Source of the DNA: Stenopsyche tienmushanensis
Taxonomy: Eukaryota > Arthropoda > Insecta > Trichoptera > Stenopsychidae
DNA length: 64,000 nucleotides
Assembly: GCA_008973525.1 (NCBI GenBank)
Contig: WACJ01000514.1
Coordinates: forward strand, 806,001 to 870,000
Reading direction: 5' to 3'
Below are positions 1 through 11,360 of the stretch, piece by piece (position 1 is the first letter of the stretch; every line of letters begins with the position of its first letter). Below the pieces are notes generated by a model that had not been told where the DNA came from, searched no databases, and saw only the letters and a list, made by a program, of their open reading frames with translations. The position numbers and the translations under genes were made by a program.

Positions 1-72
1 ATTACGAGCTTTGAAAACGAAGTTGCCCGAAGAAGACTGATCAGATGGATTGTTTAAATTTTACAATCAGTA
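1..72 (-). mobile_element. hAT MITE family A, fragment at window edge
   Basis: Matches the inner part of the copies at 11,640-11,710 and 14,045-14,120 (shared words GAAGTTG/ATCCGAAGAAGACTGAT and GTTTAAATTTTACAAT). The element enters from beyond the left edge, so neither end is visible. Confidence 0.7.
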
Positions 73-87
73 AATGTATATTTCACC

Positions 88-178
88 ATTTTCATATTTA
101 TCGGATTACAAGTACTCCTTTCAAAAATTCCGAACTACAAGGGATCGAAACTAGTACTTTATAGTCCGACAAATTTGA
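88..178 (-). mobile_element. pogo-like MITE fragment
   Basis: Reverse complement of the middle of the pogo-type MITE at 44,180-44,394: it shares CGAACTACAAGGGAT and ACTTTATAGTCCGACAAATT. Both terminal repeats are missing. Confidence 0.6.
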
Positions 179-180
179 TA

Positions 181-1725
181 ATTCAACAAGATTTTAGCGT
201 TTAACTTTGATTATATTTCCCAGATTTCTAGCAATATTTGCAACAATTTGTCTGGAATCAATTATGTTTCTATCGATTGCGACAAAATCTTGATTGGGAA
301 CCAATAACAAATAAGTCATTGAATTTTATGTTCACAATTGCTATGATTGCTTTTACTATGAATCATTTTTACATGTATATTTGCATTCTATGCACTGATC
401 GATATGTGATTTGGATATGAAACATTTTTTATCAAAATGTATCGATTGTTCATCGTCATTTGCTTTCATTGTGGCTGATTTGACTTCATAAAACACCATT
501 TTGCATTCTCATACATTCTCATTGAGCCAATTGTGTGCTGAATTAATTATTTTAAACGTAGGCTCGATAATTTTATACTTTGCTCAACAAAGTATGTCCG
601 AGATGAGGATCGGAATGAATGGACCGAAGAGCGCCCATAAACATTCTGGTGAATGATGCGAAATTGCTCAGCTGTTAAGACGAGGGTTGATGTGTGTTTT
701 TTTATATTGTTATTAATAAAAGAAAGGTTTTACATTCCTCAACAGGTAACCTACCTGTCCTCGGAGATTCCATACCGAATGCGTCATCGAGTCCAGACTA
801 TGTTGCTGGAAGGAATTTCGGCACTGAGCCATTAATAATGTACGACAAGTATGCACCACTTTAATGGGATGCCTGACGACTTATGAGCCTTAGGTCAAAT
901 AGCAAAAAAATCCCAATATATCCTCGGGTTATTTATGTGTGAACCGTTTCGGATTTGTCGAAGTTGCTTGGCAAGTATCGATCAGCCTTGAGATAGATCT
1001 CATCGCAAAATCATAGCAATGATTTGAATCATCAGACTGGCAGATGAATTAACATGAATGAATAATCACTTCGTAATAAATGGATAGTTGGTTTTTTTTT
1101 TTAGAAGAGTGGTTAGCAATTGACAAGCAGGAGCGTCGACAATAAACGAGGACAACCGTTTCTTTGTGGATTTTTTGCTTTCATCCCGTTTGTGCAAAAT
1201 TCATTCATCTTCAGGGGTTACTTACAGCATCAGCAATATAGTATTTATAATATGATGAAATTCCATTTGCTATAACTGAAGAATATTATGTTTAAATCAA
1301 TTATCGACTGCTCAATGGTTTTTTCTATTTGAATTCGTTACGTTTTTCTGGATATCGAAGAATGTCATTGCTGAGATTTTTTTTTGGGAAAAAAATCGTG
1401 ACTAAATCATTCAAGATTCTTCACCAAAGCGTCTCGATAAATCTGCAATAATTAATCATTGGAGCATTAGATCTCGATCTGATTTTTGCCGTCTATGGCA
1501 ATAGATAAGAATCACTGGACAAAGGTTTAGAAAATAGCGCGATTGTTAGTCAGTAAAATTGTTAAGCTCAGTGCTATTCAATATTACAACGAAATGTTAT
1601 TTATTATTTGAAATTAATATACAAATATGATTATTTTCACCCCTGATATAAGACACAGTTGTATCCGAATTCCAGTGACTCATAAAGAGCATTCTTACAC
1701 GTTGAGTTTGGAGAGAAACAAAGAC
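181..1725. other. no recognisable feature
   Basis: AT-rich unique-looking DNA. Two 60-codon open frames (238-420, 653-835) show no family resemblance or splice context and look like chance. Confidence 0.5.
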
Positions 1726-1729
1726 GGAG

Positions 1730-1925
1730 AGAGTATCTTGCGTACATTGTACGATTGTATAGATCGTTAATCCAAATTTATCGACTAATAATATGTCAAT
1801 ATAGTGTATTGTTTATGTTTACTTGAAGAAATGACCAAATATTGTATGCTATCCACAATGTTTATTTATTTATATACAAGCTTCATACACGCTGCGACGA
1901 TCCTGACAGATAAATGGCGGGCAAG
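1730..1925 (+). repeat. dispersed repeat family D, copy 1
   Basis: Shares a long similarity with 16,005-16,190 (inverted) and shorter ones with 12,290-12,425 and 17,985-18,110. Landmarks are AGTATCTTGCGTACATTGTA, CAAATTTATCGACTAATA and TATACAAGCTTCATACACGC. No terminal repeats or coding capacity seen, so the class is unknown. Confidence 0.65.
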
Positions 1926-2154
1926 CAAATATAACATCCAAGTTTATGATTATTTTTAACTAGCTCACTACTTACACTAGGGCTTCGAACCGTTATGTTT
2001 TGCATTTAGGTATTTGTTCCGGTTCAGTTTCAAGTATTTATATCGGTTTAATTGCTGTTTTCGTTCCGGGGATTTCTTTCCATTCAGAAAAATTTATTCC
2101 CTCTTTTATAATAAGCAATATTATTATATTATTGAATCAAGTAGAGTCAACCCT

Positions 2155-2510
2155 GTTAAGAGTTATCTTGTTTAATTAGGAATGATATTTTTTTGGTTTT
2201 ATTATAAATATGAACAAACATACGAACATCGATTTTTATATATAAGATCTACTTAAAGTTAATCGCACTTTATCTATATTATTTGAAAAACTGCAAACAA
2301 TAAGTTGGCAAAGTTTTATCGCAATTGAATAAATGGTATGAAAGCGCATTAAATACAGACAAACAAACATTGATTTTTATATATTAGACTATGCCTATGT
2401 TACTTGCGGAATTTTTAGCAATAAGTGGACGAACTCTTATTCCAATTCGATGAACGGTATGGAAGCGCATTTCATACGAACAAAACCCACATTCATTTTT
2501 ATATATTAGA
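2155..2510 (-). mobile_element. short non-autonomous Helitron, tandem 5' units
   Basis: Read on the minus strand it begins with the Helitron 5' signature TCTAATATATAAAAATGAAT at 2510 and is related to the 5' end of the large Helitrons at 27,925 and 30,872 (shared GATAAAACTT-GTCCA and GACATAGGCATAGT blocks). The TATATAAAAAT start recurs about 124 and 140 bp further in, so the 5' end is present as tandem units. An inner 3' block at about 2155 (GAGTTATCTTGTTTAATTAG) matches the sequence just before the 3' end of the large copies. The terminal CTAG is not visible. Confidence 0.7.
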
Positions 2511-2666
2511 TATATAGGAAGAGATAAGCTTAACGAAATGCATAATAATTACTTAAGATTACAAGCTGGAATTTTGGATATTAATTTAACAGGACGAACA
2601 AGGAATAAATATTAAAGTATTCATTAAGTAATACAATCAAAATCATTCTGCATAAATATGATGAAG

Positions 2667-2900
2667 ATCACGTATATTCAAATATAACCCGGAATTTTTC
2701 TTTTGTGAATCACAGATCGATATGAATAAGCGCAGCTTGTGAAATAATCAGTAGTTAAGCCTTAACATATACGTTCAGTAAAACCATGAATGAGCGAGAT
2801 GTAACATCCTCTGTTGCGCAACGCGTAATTATTCATTTTCTCGTACGAAGGCGTGCAATCAAGTAAATTTTTGGGAAGATTTAAAGCACAGTTCTCCAAG
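2667..2900 (+). mobile_element. mariner 5' end fragment
   Basis: Starts with a mariner terminal repeat (TATTCAAATATAACCCGGAA) related to the ends of the element at 7,479-7,929, and runs into the N-terminal transposase codons at 2,801. The right part is lost. Confidence 0.6.
2801..2866 (+). pseudogene. mariner transposase N-terminus remnant
   Basis: Twenty-one in-frame codons reading ..SSVAQRVIIHFLVRR.., then a stop. They match the start of the helix-turn-helix domain in the copies at 7.7 kb (minus, AQRVIIRFLVNEG) and 25.6 kb (minus, AQRVFIRFLINKR). Mariner transposases begin with this kind of DNA-binding domain. The rest of the gene is absent. Confidence 0.65.
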
Positions 2901-3249
2901 TAAGACCCAAACAATAAAAAAAAGATGGATTTTATTTAAAAGGGAAGTTTATTAATCATATGGAACAGCGATTGACCATAAAAGAGCAAGAACTTGCTCG
3001 GATCATATTAGATAAATATTTATATCGTGGATCAAACCTTGGATACTTCGTTGTAAAACTCGATCATTTCATTGTAACAATGACATAAATATCCATCAGA
3101 GCTGAATCTCATGGCGTTTTTCATCTGAAATACTTTAAAGGTCGGTATGATTATCAAGCCATGATATTTTATAATTTATTAACTCGTCCCTATCTTGCGT
3201 TTTCAGCCCGAAGAAAAATGACGTTGTCAGTTTGTCCATCTAACTTAGC

Positions 3250-3411
3250 ACGATTAAATTCGGCGTGATTTATTCGACAACTGCGATCAAAATCCACCGC
3301 GAAAAGTCGATGGAATGTCTGCAAAAATACAAGCTGAAGATCGCAGCTCTGTTCGTCGTGGCCACACTTCGAGCCACGATCCGATCTCGTTTTCAACGCC
3401 ACCAACAAAAG
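3250..3411 (+). other. candidate exon, phosphorylase-kinase-gamma-like? (weak)
   Basis: An AG at 3,248-3,249 is followed by about 54 open codons, ending at AAAAG|GTTAAC. The segment includes KYKLKIAALFVVATLR followed by a basic stretch. This loosely resembles the segment after the kinase domain in phosphorylase kinase gamma subunits, where a KFKxxALxVLAxxR-type motif is known. No kinase motif is nearby, the opposite strand is also open (3,190-3,423), and the acceptor's pyrimidine tract is short. Treat it as a lead only. Confidence 0.2.
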
Positions 3412-3423
3412 GTTAACTTTCAA

Positions 3424-3651
3424 TTATTCGGTCGCTGAGCTGATTTGCCATCTAACGATTCCATTAACAATTACTTCTTGTGCGGTATCAATCACGGGAT
3501 CAATACCATCTTGAGACGCCTTGAAAAACTGGTTAACGCCAAGGTTGCAAATGCCTAAAAAATACCTGGAAGATCCCAGATCGGTCTCGTATAATTCACG
3601 TTTGTGCATTTGTCGACGTCTTGATATAGAAATTGACAGGTTTCGTGGCAA
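3424..3651 (-). CDS. hypothetical open frame, possible C-terminal exon
   Basis: A 75-codon minus-strand frame with coding-like codon use ends ..DPVIDTAQEVIVNGIVRW.. and a TAA stop. I do not recognise the product. There is no methionine start with a good context, so if real it would be a terminal exon. It could equally be chance. Confidence 0.15.
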   Translation of the reverse strand: MPRNLSISISRRRQMHKRELYETDLGSSRYFLGICNLGVNQFFKASQDGIDPVIDTAQEVIVNGIVRWQISSATE

Positions 3652-4819
3652 TAGTAGTAGAATAGCAGTACTGGATACTGTGGGACATTTCTTTCGACAA
3701 TTGACATTTGTGACCGCAGAACCAATAATGGAAATTCTGCGACGGATTTATGTTCCGATTTCCAACCGAGTAGATTTAATTCAATTATATTTCCAAGGAT
3801 ATTTATCTGTTTTTTAGCAAATAATTCGCATTGTCCTCTAGCCTACATCAAATCAGACGGTATGAAATCATTAAACCAATTTAAAAACGTTATGCAATAC
3901 AAATGCCTTTTTATATTACTAATTTACATTGGCCTTAACACTTTACAGTCCGGGTGTTCCACGCTAGAATTTGCCCAAATTACGAGACATTCGCTAGGAA
4001 TTCATGATGTAAATAGAGGCTTACTAAATCTACGACTTGCATGTATTTTTTATTTGGCCGACGAATGACATTTATATATATATTTTTATACGATCAAAAT
4101 ATTGACATAAGTATGTATTATCATACCTAAAAATAGATTTAAATCTATATCAAATTCGTACGACATTTTTTTCAAGCTAAAGTTACGTCATTCTCATCAC
4201 GCATAAATGCGGGAATGGATTGTGAAGCGTTAATAAATTTTCAATTCAATTCAATTCGTTTTTCAATATTTTGATACAAATTTTATCATGAATTAGGCAT
4301 TAATTATCAGGCTTAAATATTATTACTGACCAAGAATTTAATCTTTTTAAGTTATTTGTTAAGAAACGTATAAAGAACCAGGGGGCAAAATAGCACCGAT
4401 TGATAAACGAAAACATATTTAAATCTACATATATCCTCAAAAACATAAGATCTTTTTCAACAAAATACCATCGAGAAGATCTCATCATTGAACACACAAA
4501 ATATTTTCGCGATGAAAGCAATTTTGCAGCAGTTCTGCGTAAACTAACGCGTTTATTATCAGAAAACCGTTGGAATATTTTCATTTAATCGATCCATTTA
4601 CATGTAGTGTATAAAAATGTATTTATGTTAAAAAATCGCATCAGTTTTATTTATGAACATCATAAATGGAGATTTTAATCTTCCATTTCCCCAATTATTA
4701 CTATGCTTTTTTCGGCGATATTTTCTGGAATAAGTCCGCTGTGCAAAAATAAAATTAATGCTATTAACATTTTCGAATCAATTAATATAATATATTATGA
4801 ACATGATTATATGATCAGC
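3652..4819. other. no recognisable feature
   Basis: AT-rich DNA with short chance frames on both strands (3,521-3,817, 3,862-4,068, 4,300-4,588). No repeat family seen. Confidence 0.45.
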
Positions 4820-4935
4820 TAAGGATGTGTTGTATAATATATAATAAAATAGGCTTGCTACTGGTCTAGTGGTTGCTTTATGCCTCTTATAGACACACAC
4901 GCATACACTATAAACGATTCCTCTACAATTTCCAG
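4820..4935 (+). repeat. dispersed repeat family C, end fragment
   Basis: Contains GTATAATATATAATAAAATA and GGCTTGCTACTGGTCTAGTG followed by GTTGCTTTATGCC. This is shared with 55,285-55,340 and, inverted, with 14,620-14,700. Class unknown. Confidence 0.65.
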
Positions 4936-7478
4936 CCTATAGATGTTTCACTTTTAAAACATCCATACATTTTCTTGACAATGTTATTTCAAAAACATGC
5001 AAAAAGAGATTCCGATGTAATTGGATGCCAATAGGGCTGTAACATCAGATCAATTTTTATTAAAATCAAGAAGAATTTGTAGAAATTTCGCGTTGAAAAT
5101 ATTCCGAAACGAATTTATGATTTTACCATCGCACGTTTGCAGTCGAACAATATTTTCGTTTGGACAGGTGTTTTTCGTTAATCTTTTTGGGTTAACCGAA
5201 TTCGAATGTATACTAAACACCGCGAATGATGTAACACCCATGTGTGCATTTGGATAACTTTTATGAGCCCAGAAAAGTAGAACACATATTCGATTTGTTG
5301 CCATAACTTTTAGTATCAACAAACGATGCAATCCGTCGAAGAAAGGTTTCCAACGATCCGGGAAATTAAAAGCACTGTCGCGATGGTGCTATGGAAAGTT
5401 CTTGGAACAACAGGTGTATACAATTCAAATTATCGTCCATCCAATAATAGACTACATTCAGGTCATCTTCAGAGCTCGTCCGATGCGTCGATAGCATGAT
5501 TTTTATAGTTCCGCAGGTCAAAGTGCTTGGGAAATTCCATGAAAATATTCGCTTGGCAATAGCGGACGATTCGGTCGTTTGAAATTGGATAATTCCGGAA
5601 ATCTTAAAGTGGATCTTGCTTATTGGTATTGGATCTGTTATGAAGGTTATTACCAGACGATTACGCGTGTCGTGTGACGGTAACTTTCTTCTGACGTCAT
5701 ACAGGTGGGTGCAAGTAGCTGACGTCAGCGAGAAAGCTGGTGTAGCCAAGGTGTGATGTGGCATACCTGGGCCAGTGCATCATCATCATCGAACGATGGC
5801 CTCGGGCCAAGATGAAAGCTGAAGATCAGACCGGTCCAGCCGAAACGTTTTATGGGTCACAGATGCACCAGCAGACCCTCGAAACGATCTGCAGCAACGA
5901 CTTCGATGCTGGCGAACCGATATTTTCCATGGAGAAAGACAATCAACCAAGCAAAAATATCGTGAATATCGAAATAAGATAATTTTTTGTCAAATATCAC
6001 CTTAGATCAATCAAGATCAACCTTTGAGCGATCCACCAGATCATGTGTTATCAATTTCTTTCTATTATAGCTATGAAGTCGTTGACAACAAAGCGCTCAT
6101 CTTTGTTCAAACATCTGTTTATTACATTATTTACGAACCGTAAGAAAGTACTTTGTACCTTAAAAATAAAAACAGATATTTGCATAAGGTAATAATGAAC
6201 TTCAACTGAAGGTCTAGACGAGCCAAAAAGCATTAAACTGTACAGACAAACAGAAAAATACGCCAGCAATGAAACACTCATACATAATGCTGCGGAAGAT
6301 ATTAATCAGTTTGAAAATTAGCTTCATCAATAATTTGGATCAAAGAGTGACCATAAGGATTCGCTGCGGTCGTAATTTTGGTCGTATTATAACATTATTT
6401 AGACTATTTGAATATGCTCAAGCTAAAAATGTTCGCATTTTATAAAGATGTGCTTATTAGAGCATGCAACATGTTTATCACTAGACTCAACGCCATCATT
6501 AGGTCCAAGGGTGGTCGGCAATAAACTCAAATTTATATAATTTACGGCCTAATTGGCAACACTTGGATTGGAGATTGCTACTTTTGGATAATTGGGTACT
6601 TGTTAATTCAGTCCCTAATAAAAAAAATACACAATAATGACATCAATTTGCAATCACGCAATTTGAACTTTAATCAATAAAATTATGATGTGCATATTTC
6701 TTAATAAGGATGAATTTATTATATGACCACTTTTTATCAAATTAAATGAATGATTCATTGCAATTGTGGTAAATCTGATATTTTCCACTCAGAATTTTCC
6801 AGAAGATCTTTGATCTGAAGATAACGCTAAAAAATGTATTCGTCCATTGCGGAATGATCTCCAAGGGTTTAAAGACGATCGTTTTGAATTCTTCAAAGCA
6901 GTCCCGGCGAGGAATTTTAAAATATTTATGTTGGATGCATTTTCTTCGTCGGGCGATCTTCATGCGCCCGGGCAGATGCAGTGATGCAACGCAGCTCCGT
7001 AAATAGACGCCGACTACAATTCCACTGACATGTATGCAAAACTGCATTTAATTGGAGCACAACCGGTCGGTGGTTCTGTACTATCTTCGAATTGATGCAA
7101 TTTATTATCCGTGTCGATAAACAACGAGGCGAGCTTCGTGCCAACCGCGCCGATAATAACCGATTAACCGGCGAGAGAATTATCTGCGGCCATTTCCTTT
7201 TTGCCGTGGAAAATGAATGAACTGGATGAGTTTTCTGAAGCTAAAACCATCGAACAGACATGGAAGATCTATAAAGATTGGCGTCGTTCCAGATGGAGTG
7301 CCGCGGGTGCTTTTTTTGGTGAACTAGAACTAGAAAACGTTCGGAAATCGGATGTCAAAGTGAAAAACTCAACATTGACGATATTCATAGATTTGTTCTG
7401 ACCCATTTCAATCAACTCTAGACGACTTTTTTTAAATATGGAAAACGGAGACATTAATAAAATCGATGATGCTTAATA
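4936..7478. other. no supported gene; several open frames
   Basis: Longer frames at 5,366-5,764 (minus), 5,758-5,982 (plus), 6,742-7,144 (minus) and 7,201-7,401 (plus) have mixed codon use and no family I recognise. A palindromic TGACGTCA (CRE-type) lies near 5,719. No repeat was recognised. Confidence 0.4.
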
Positions 7479-7929
7479 CGAGGGGGAATTCAAATACAAG
7501 CCGGAATTTTGCCGTACCAATTTATTATGATATGAAAATCAGTTGCGCACGTATTGCGCAACTGATGCAAGCCCTCCAAATGCATCTTTCAATGAAACAA
7601 ACATATGTTAGTCACATGGAACCAAATCTGGACTGTAAAGTGGTTGTCTTGCAGAAAGACAGCTCGAATCTCCTCGAAGTCTCCTCAAAATTTTACTTGA
7701 TTTTATGCCTTCGTTTACGAGAAAACGAATAATTACGCGTTGCGCAACAGAGGATGCTATTTAACGCCTTCTTTCTTCAGTGGCGGGATCAAGAGGCTTC
7801 TTATTCGATGCAATTATTTTTTTCTGATGAAGGGAACTATGTAGAAAAATACGACACTCCATTTGTATTTTTATATATCACTAATAAATTTGTACAGCAA
7901 AATTCCGGTTTATATTTGAATACCTCTCG
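7479..7929 (-). mobile_element. internally deleted mariner with TA duplications
   Basis: Left end CGAGGGGGAATTCAAATACA and right end (reverse complement) CGAGAGGTATTCAAATATAA are inverted repeats extending to CCGGAATTTTGC. The element is flanked by TA at 7,477-7,478 and 7,930-7,931, the hallmark of Tc1/mariner insertion. At 451 bp it is about one third of a full mariner. Inside, on the minus strand, the transposase N-terminus (AQRVIIRFLVNEGIKSS) runs into the C-terminal catalytic motif YSPDLVPCD after a large deletion. Confidence 0.85.
7560..7760 (-). pseudogene. mariner transposase, N- and C-terminal ends fused
   Basis: Minus-strand codons give SSVAQRVIIRFLVNEG (helix-turn-helix start) and then LYSPDLVPCD followed by a stop where Tyr would be expected, then HMFVSLKDAF. 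The SPDLxPxD motif carries the third catalytic Asp of the DD34D mariner transposase. The middle, with the first two catalytic Asp residues, is deleted, so the protein cannot work. Confidence 0.75.
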
Positions 7930-8042
7930 TATATTAAAATCATCATCGTAGTACTTTTCCGAGATTGATTTTTTTTTCAAGCTTGTTTAATATTGAAGAT
8001 AATCTCCGTGATTTGTTTGGAAATATTCACTCAGTGGACCAT

Positions 8043-8338
8043 CAGGGTGAATGTGTCAAAGGTAGAATTGCGATCGTTCTATAGATATGTTCACGGCATC
8101 CAATCGCGAGGCGCCCATTCTTCATATCAACGGTCCGAAAAGCGGACCGATTGGACATACACACTTTGCGGCCACTTCGTCCTCTTTTTGGGTCTTTTGT
8201 GGCATTTTCTATGATCTGTACGATCACGGAAGCAACTTAGCGTCTATATGCTTTCTATCGTGGTATTTTTTTAAACAGTAACCGCCATCTATACGTTAGG
8301 TCGGGTACTTTTAGAACTATATCCTTGTTACGACTATT
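8043..8338 (+). mobile_element. hAT MITE family A, shortened copy
   Basis: Carries the family core: GGCGTCC/ATCCAATCGCGAGGCG, the 19-nt hairpin CGGTCCGAAAAGCGGACCG (8,131-8,149) and TTTTCTATGATCTGTACGAT. The right end TCCTTGTTACGACTAT is a worn terminal repeat; the left end CAGGGTGAATG has small deletions. No convincing 8-bp duplication remains. Confidence 0.75.
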
Positions 8339-8538
8339 AGAATAGGTAGGGCCTATCGAAGAAGGTATGGCAAGAGGGGCTGCTACTCTGGGATCTCGCC
8401 ATAACAGGTGCCTCAATTTGCCCTCTCGATACGTTAGACAGAAATATAAAGAAATTTATAGAGAAATTATACAGAAAATAACGCCTGCCGCTATTTTCGT
8501 CTAGTCTCAACCTCCTTACTTCAATTTTCCTGTCTATA

Positions 8539-8703
8539 CCAGCATAGACGAAGTCTTCCAACGGGTCTACTGCCACTCGGTCCCGAATCTAATATGATAC
8601 GAGGGACTCTGTGAGTCAGCATTCGCACTACATAACCTGCCCAATGTAGACGATGGGTTCAAACGAAGCTTGTAATCGACGCTTCGCCGCACATGTCCAT
8701 GAC
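8539..8703 (-). pseudogene. LINE retrotransposon C-terminal remnant
   Basis: Minus-strand translation reads VMDMCGEASITSFV, stop, THRLHWAGYVVRM, then GSRPVGRLRLCW. This is the tail found after the reverse transcriptase of many non-LTR elements (LxWxGHVxRM ... RxxGRPRxRW). The in-frame stop shows it is dead. A second copy of the same tail lies at 37,748-37,831. Confidence 0.6.
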
Positions 8704-8988
8704 CTCTCGATATGTCCTTTATGATTTAGAAGCCTGAGGTCTCATCTCGGAAAAGTTCGATTTTTTTTCACAAAATTCTAATTTCGAATCTCATTCATAC
8801 TATTTTTTATATATTTTTAGAGTTAATTTTATTGCACACAATTTTATTTAAAATTTTGTCTCTTGTGATTATTAATTGGATAGCAACTTTAATTCTGGGA
8901 CAATCCAGGTTAAATAAATTCATTTTCAGAGCGCATTCATATTTTATATACATTTCTAAAAATATTTCATCCTGCAATTGCAGATAGT

Positions 8989-9050
8989 TCAACGTCTATA
9001 TATCGCTGCGGCGCACTTTTGGCGAGCCAATGCTTAAATCAAGTGATCGT
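8989..9050 (+). repeat. family G repeat (CGACG-ATATATCG), single arm
   Basis: TTCAACGTCTATATATCGCT and GCGGCGCACTTTTGGCG are nearly the same as 52,755-52,795. Related inverted arms occur at 13,742-13,791 and 24,976-25,027. Confidence 0.5.
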
Positions 9051-11360
9051 TTATTATTATTATTTTTTCAACTGTCTGTCTTTTAAAAATAACAAGGGAT
9101 AAGAGGGTGTTGACCAAATTTACTTCAAATTCCAAGATCATATACTGGATTTTTCAATATTTTTTTTGATGCCCGCCAAGGGTTAATGTATGCGTAAATG
9201 TCATCATAATAGACATATTATCACAGGAGCACGCATCGAGGATCACTATTTATCTACATAAGTATCGAATATCCGAACAATAATGGCGAGGGGGGGTTGA
9301 TGAGGCTATTGTGGACCATTTTTTTTTCTGGAAAATGAATAGAAACTCGATCGCCGGCAGCCGGATGTCTTTTGAAGCATTCAGCCGTCGGAGAAGACGT
9401 GCCAAGAATAGGAGCGATCAATCTCGTGTCGTCAACTTTGTGACTACTTTTTAAAAACGCAATTCTTTCTACGGTGGGAATCGAAGAATGTGGACGGTTC
9501 TCTTTTTATGGAGCCGTCATGCTGCAGTCTGCTGAAGTAATAACGAGCTTCCTCTGGAACGTACCGGTCTGCATTCTTAGATAATTAGTACGTGGCAATT
9601 TTTATCTACAACACTCCGAGCGATGTGGGAACGGCGATCGGAAGACGCGATCGAGACGAGGGGTCTTTGCTCGTTGGTGGATTTGGAAAAACGAGGAAAA
9701 ATGGCCATTTTTATTTCGCGGAATTTTCATTATCATTTAAGTCGAAATTTGCGTTAAAAGGTCGCTTGATCTTTCTAAGCATGTGTAAACATAATTATAA
9801 CAAGGAAGTCAAATTAAAATATTAGCTCGTGTGGAGTGAGATCATTTTTCGTTTGGGAATATCGAATATGTTAATAAAAACATGCATTGCTTGCTGACTT
9901 TTTGGCGTCGTTATTCGCATGACAAAGAAACGGAAAAGGTGTGGTCATTTCAAAGGATGATGGCGCCCAAAAAGGATGTTTCCCATTAGACAATGAGTTC
10001 TGAAGAATTCCTCAAATTTCATTTATAATCAGACATCTGCCATTTATTTACATTATTTCAGCCCTTCAACATTATCAAAGCCAATTTGAACGCATCTCCG
10101 AAGAATGCATTGCTTGCATCTATGACTAATATAGCCATGTTCTTATATCTACATTAGTCATCAATTAATGCATACTAAATCTGATAGTTGCACCACGTAA
10201 AAGATGAACGCTTCGTCACGTATTTCTTGCGGTAATTTGAGAAACTGCGATTGCTATGATTAATTTTATTCAACATTTGCAGGATCTTATTTCGCTGATT
10301 TATCAAAAGCAGAGATGATGCGCATGAATGCACCACAGTCATGCTTTTTGATATGCAATTACGATCGTACATGGCTAATTATGATCATAAAGAGGCAATC
10401 ATTGAATAAATCCGAGAAGGATCCGCGATCAATGACGTCTGAAGACTGTCTTTCAATCTCACATGCGACTTTCGATTCAAATCGCTGAAATTTCAACGTC
10501 GATTATTAATGTCGAAACTGGTTTTACAAAAGAAGAAATGTTGCCCTTCAGACCGTTTTAAAATCTATATAATGCTTCGTCTGCAAGTGACAATAACCCG
10601 CAAACGAACAACCTTCCAGCCGTCTGAGGATCGTTTATTTTCGGTACATTCGCAAGAGACAGGCTGCTAATTAACATATTAAATCCCCTAATTTAAATTC
10701 AATCCGTAAAAAAAGCTCCTCAAAAGTTCACGCCTTGGACCAACATTCGTGAAAGTGAAAGTCTTTATAAAAAGCGAGAAGATTTACGAGCGATGCATTT
10801 ATCATCATGCATTACACGCAGACCGTAAAATGCACAAAAAGGAAATTTGAGATGATGTCATGAACGTTATCAAACCTACAGCAAAATTAACGAGCGTCCA
10901 TTATCCGTATATTATCGAATTCGATACACTCTTGCATCATATGGAGATAGTGTTAAATAAATCACCATTTATTTGGGGACTCATCTTGGGTCCTCACGAA
11001 GCCCGAGGGCTTGAAGTGTCTAGAATTTGCAATCATGAAGACTCCATCCTGCCATTTAAATATGCATCTGACTCATCCAATTCAATCATTCTATCCGGCT
11101 GAGATCCAGAGCTTTGATGAATTAATGTATACGTGCATCCCTCAAATGAATGCTTCAATTGAGTCTTTGATTTGAAGAAAAATAACAGAAAAACGACAGC
11201 AACAATTAGCTGAAGAAGCGGATGTCCATGGACAAGATCTATGCTTGCATATTACATAGCAAAGTTTTGTTCAAGCAGTATGAAATTATTATGGGGTTTC
11301 GAAGCGGAACGAAAGCGATAAAACCGGATTTTTTTAGTTGATATAATATGTGACCTTCAC
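9051..11360. other. no supported gene
   Basis: No repeat family recognised. The best open stretch is 9,444-9,581 on the minus strand, with coding-like text including RYVPEEARYYFSRLQHDGS, but the plus strand is open too and the splice sites are poor. Confidence 0.4.

Noticed and set aside
1960..2110. GAACCGG/CCGGTTC-like words shared with 12,110-12,180 as a new repeat
   Set aside because: Similarity is patchy and low in complexity; it could not be aligned well enough to call.
5366..5764. Minus-strand frame with CGTIKI...VVYYWMDDN, reminiscent of ligand-gated chloride channels
   Set aside because: The Cys-to-Trp spacing is about six residues longer than in those channels and the upstream part has none of the conserved Cys-loop text.
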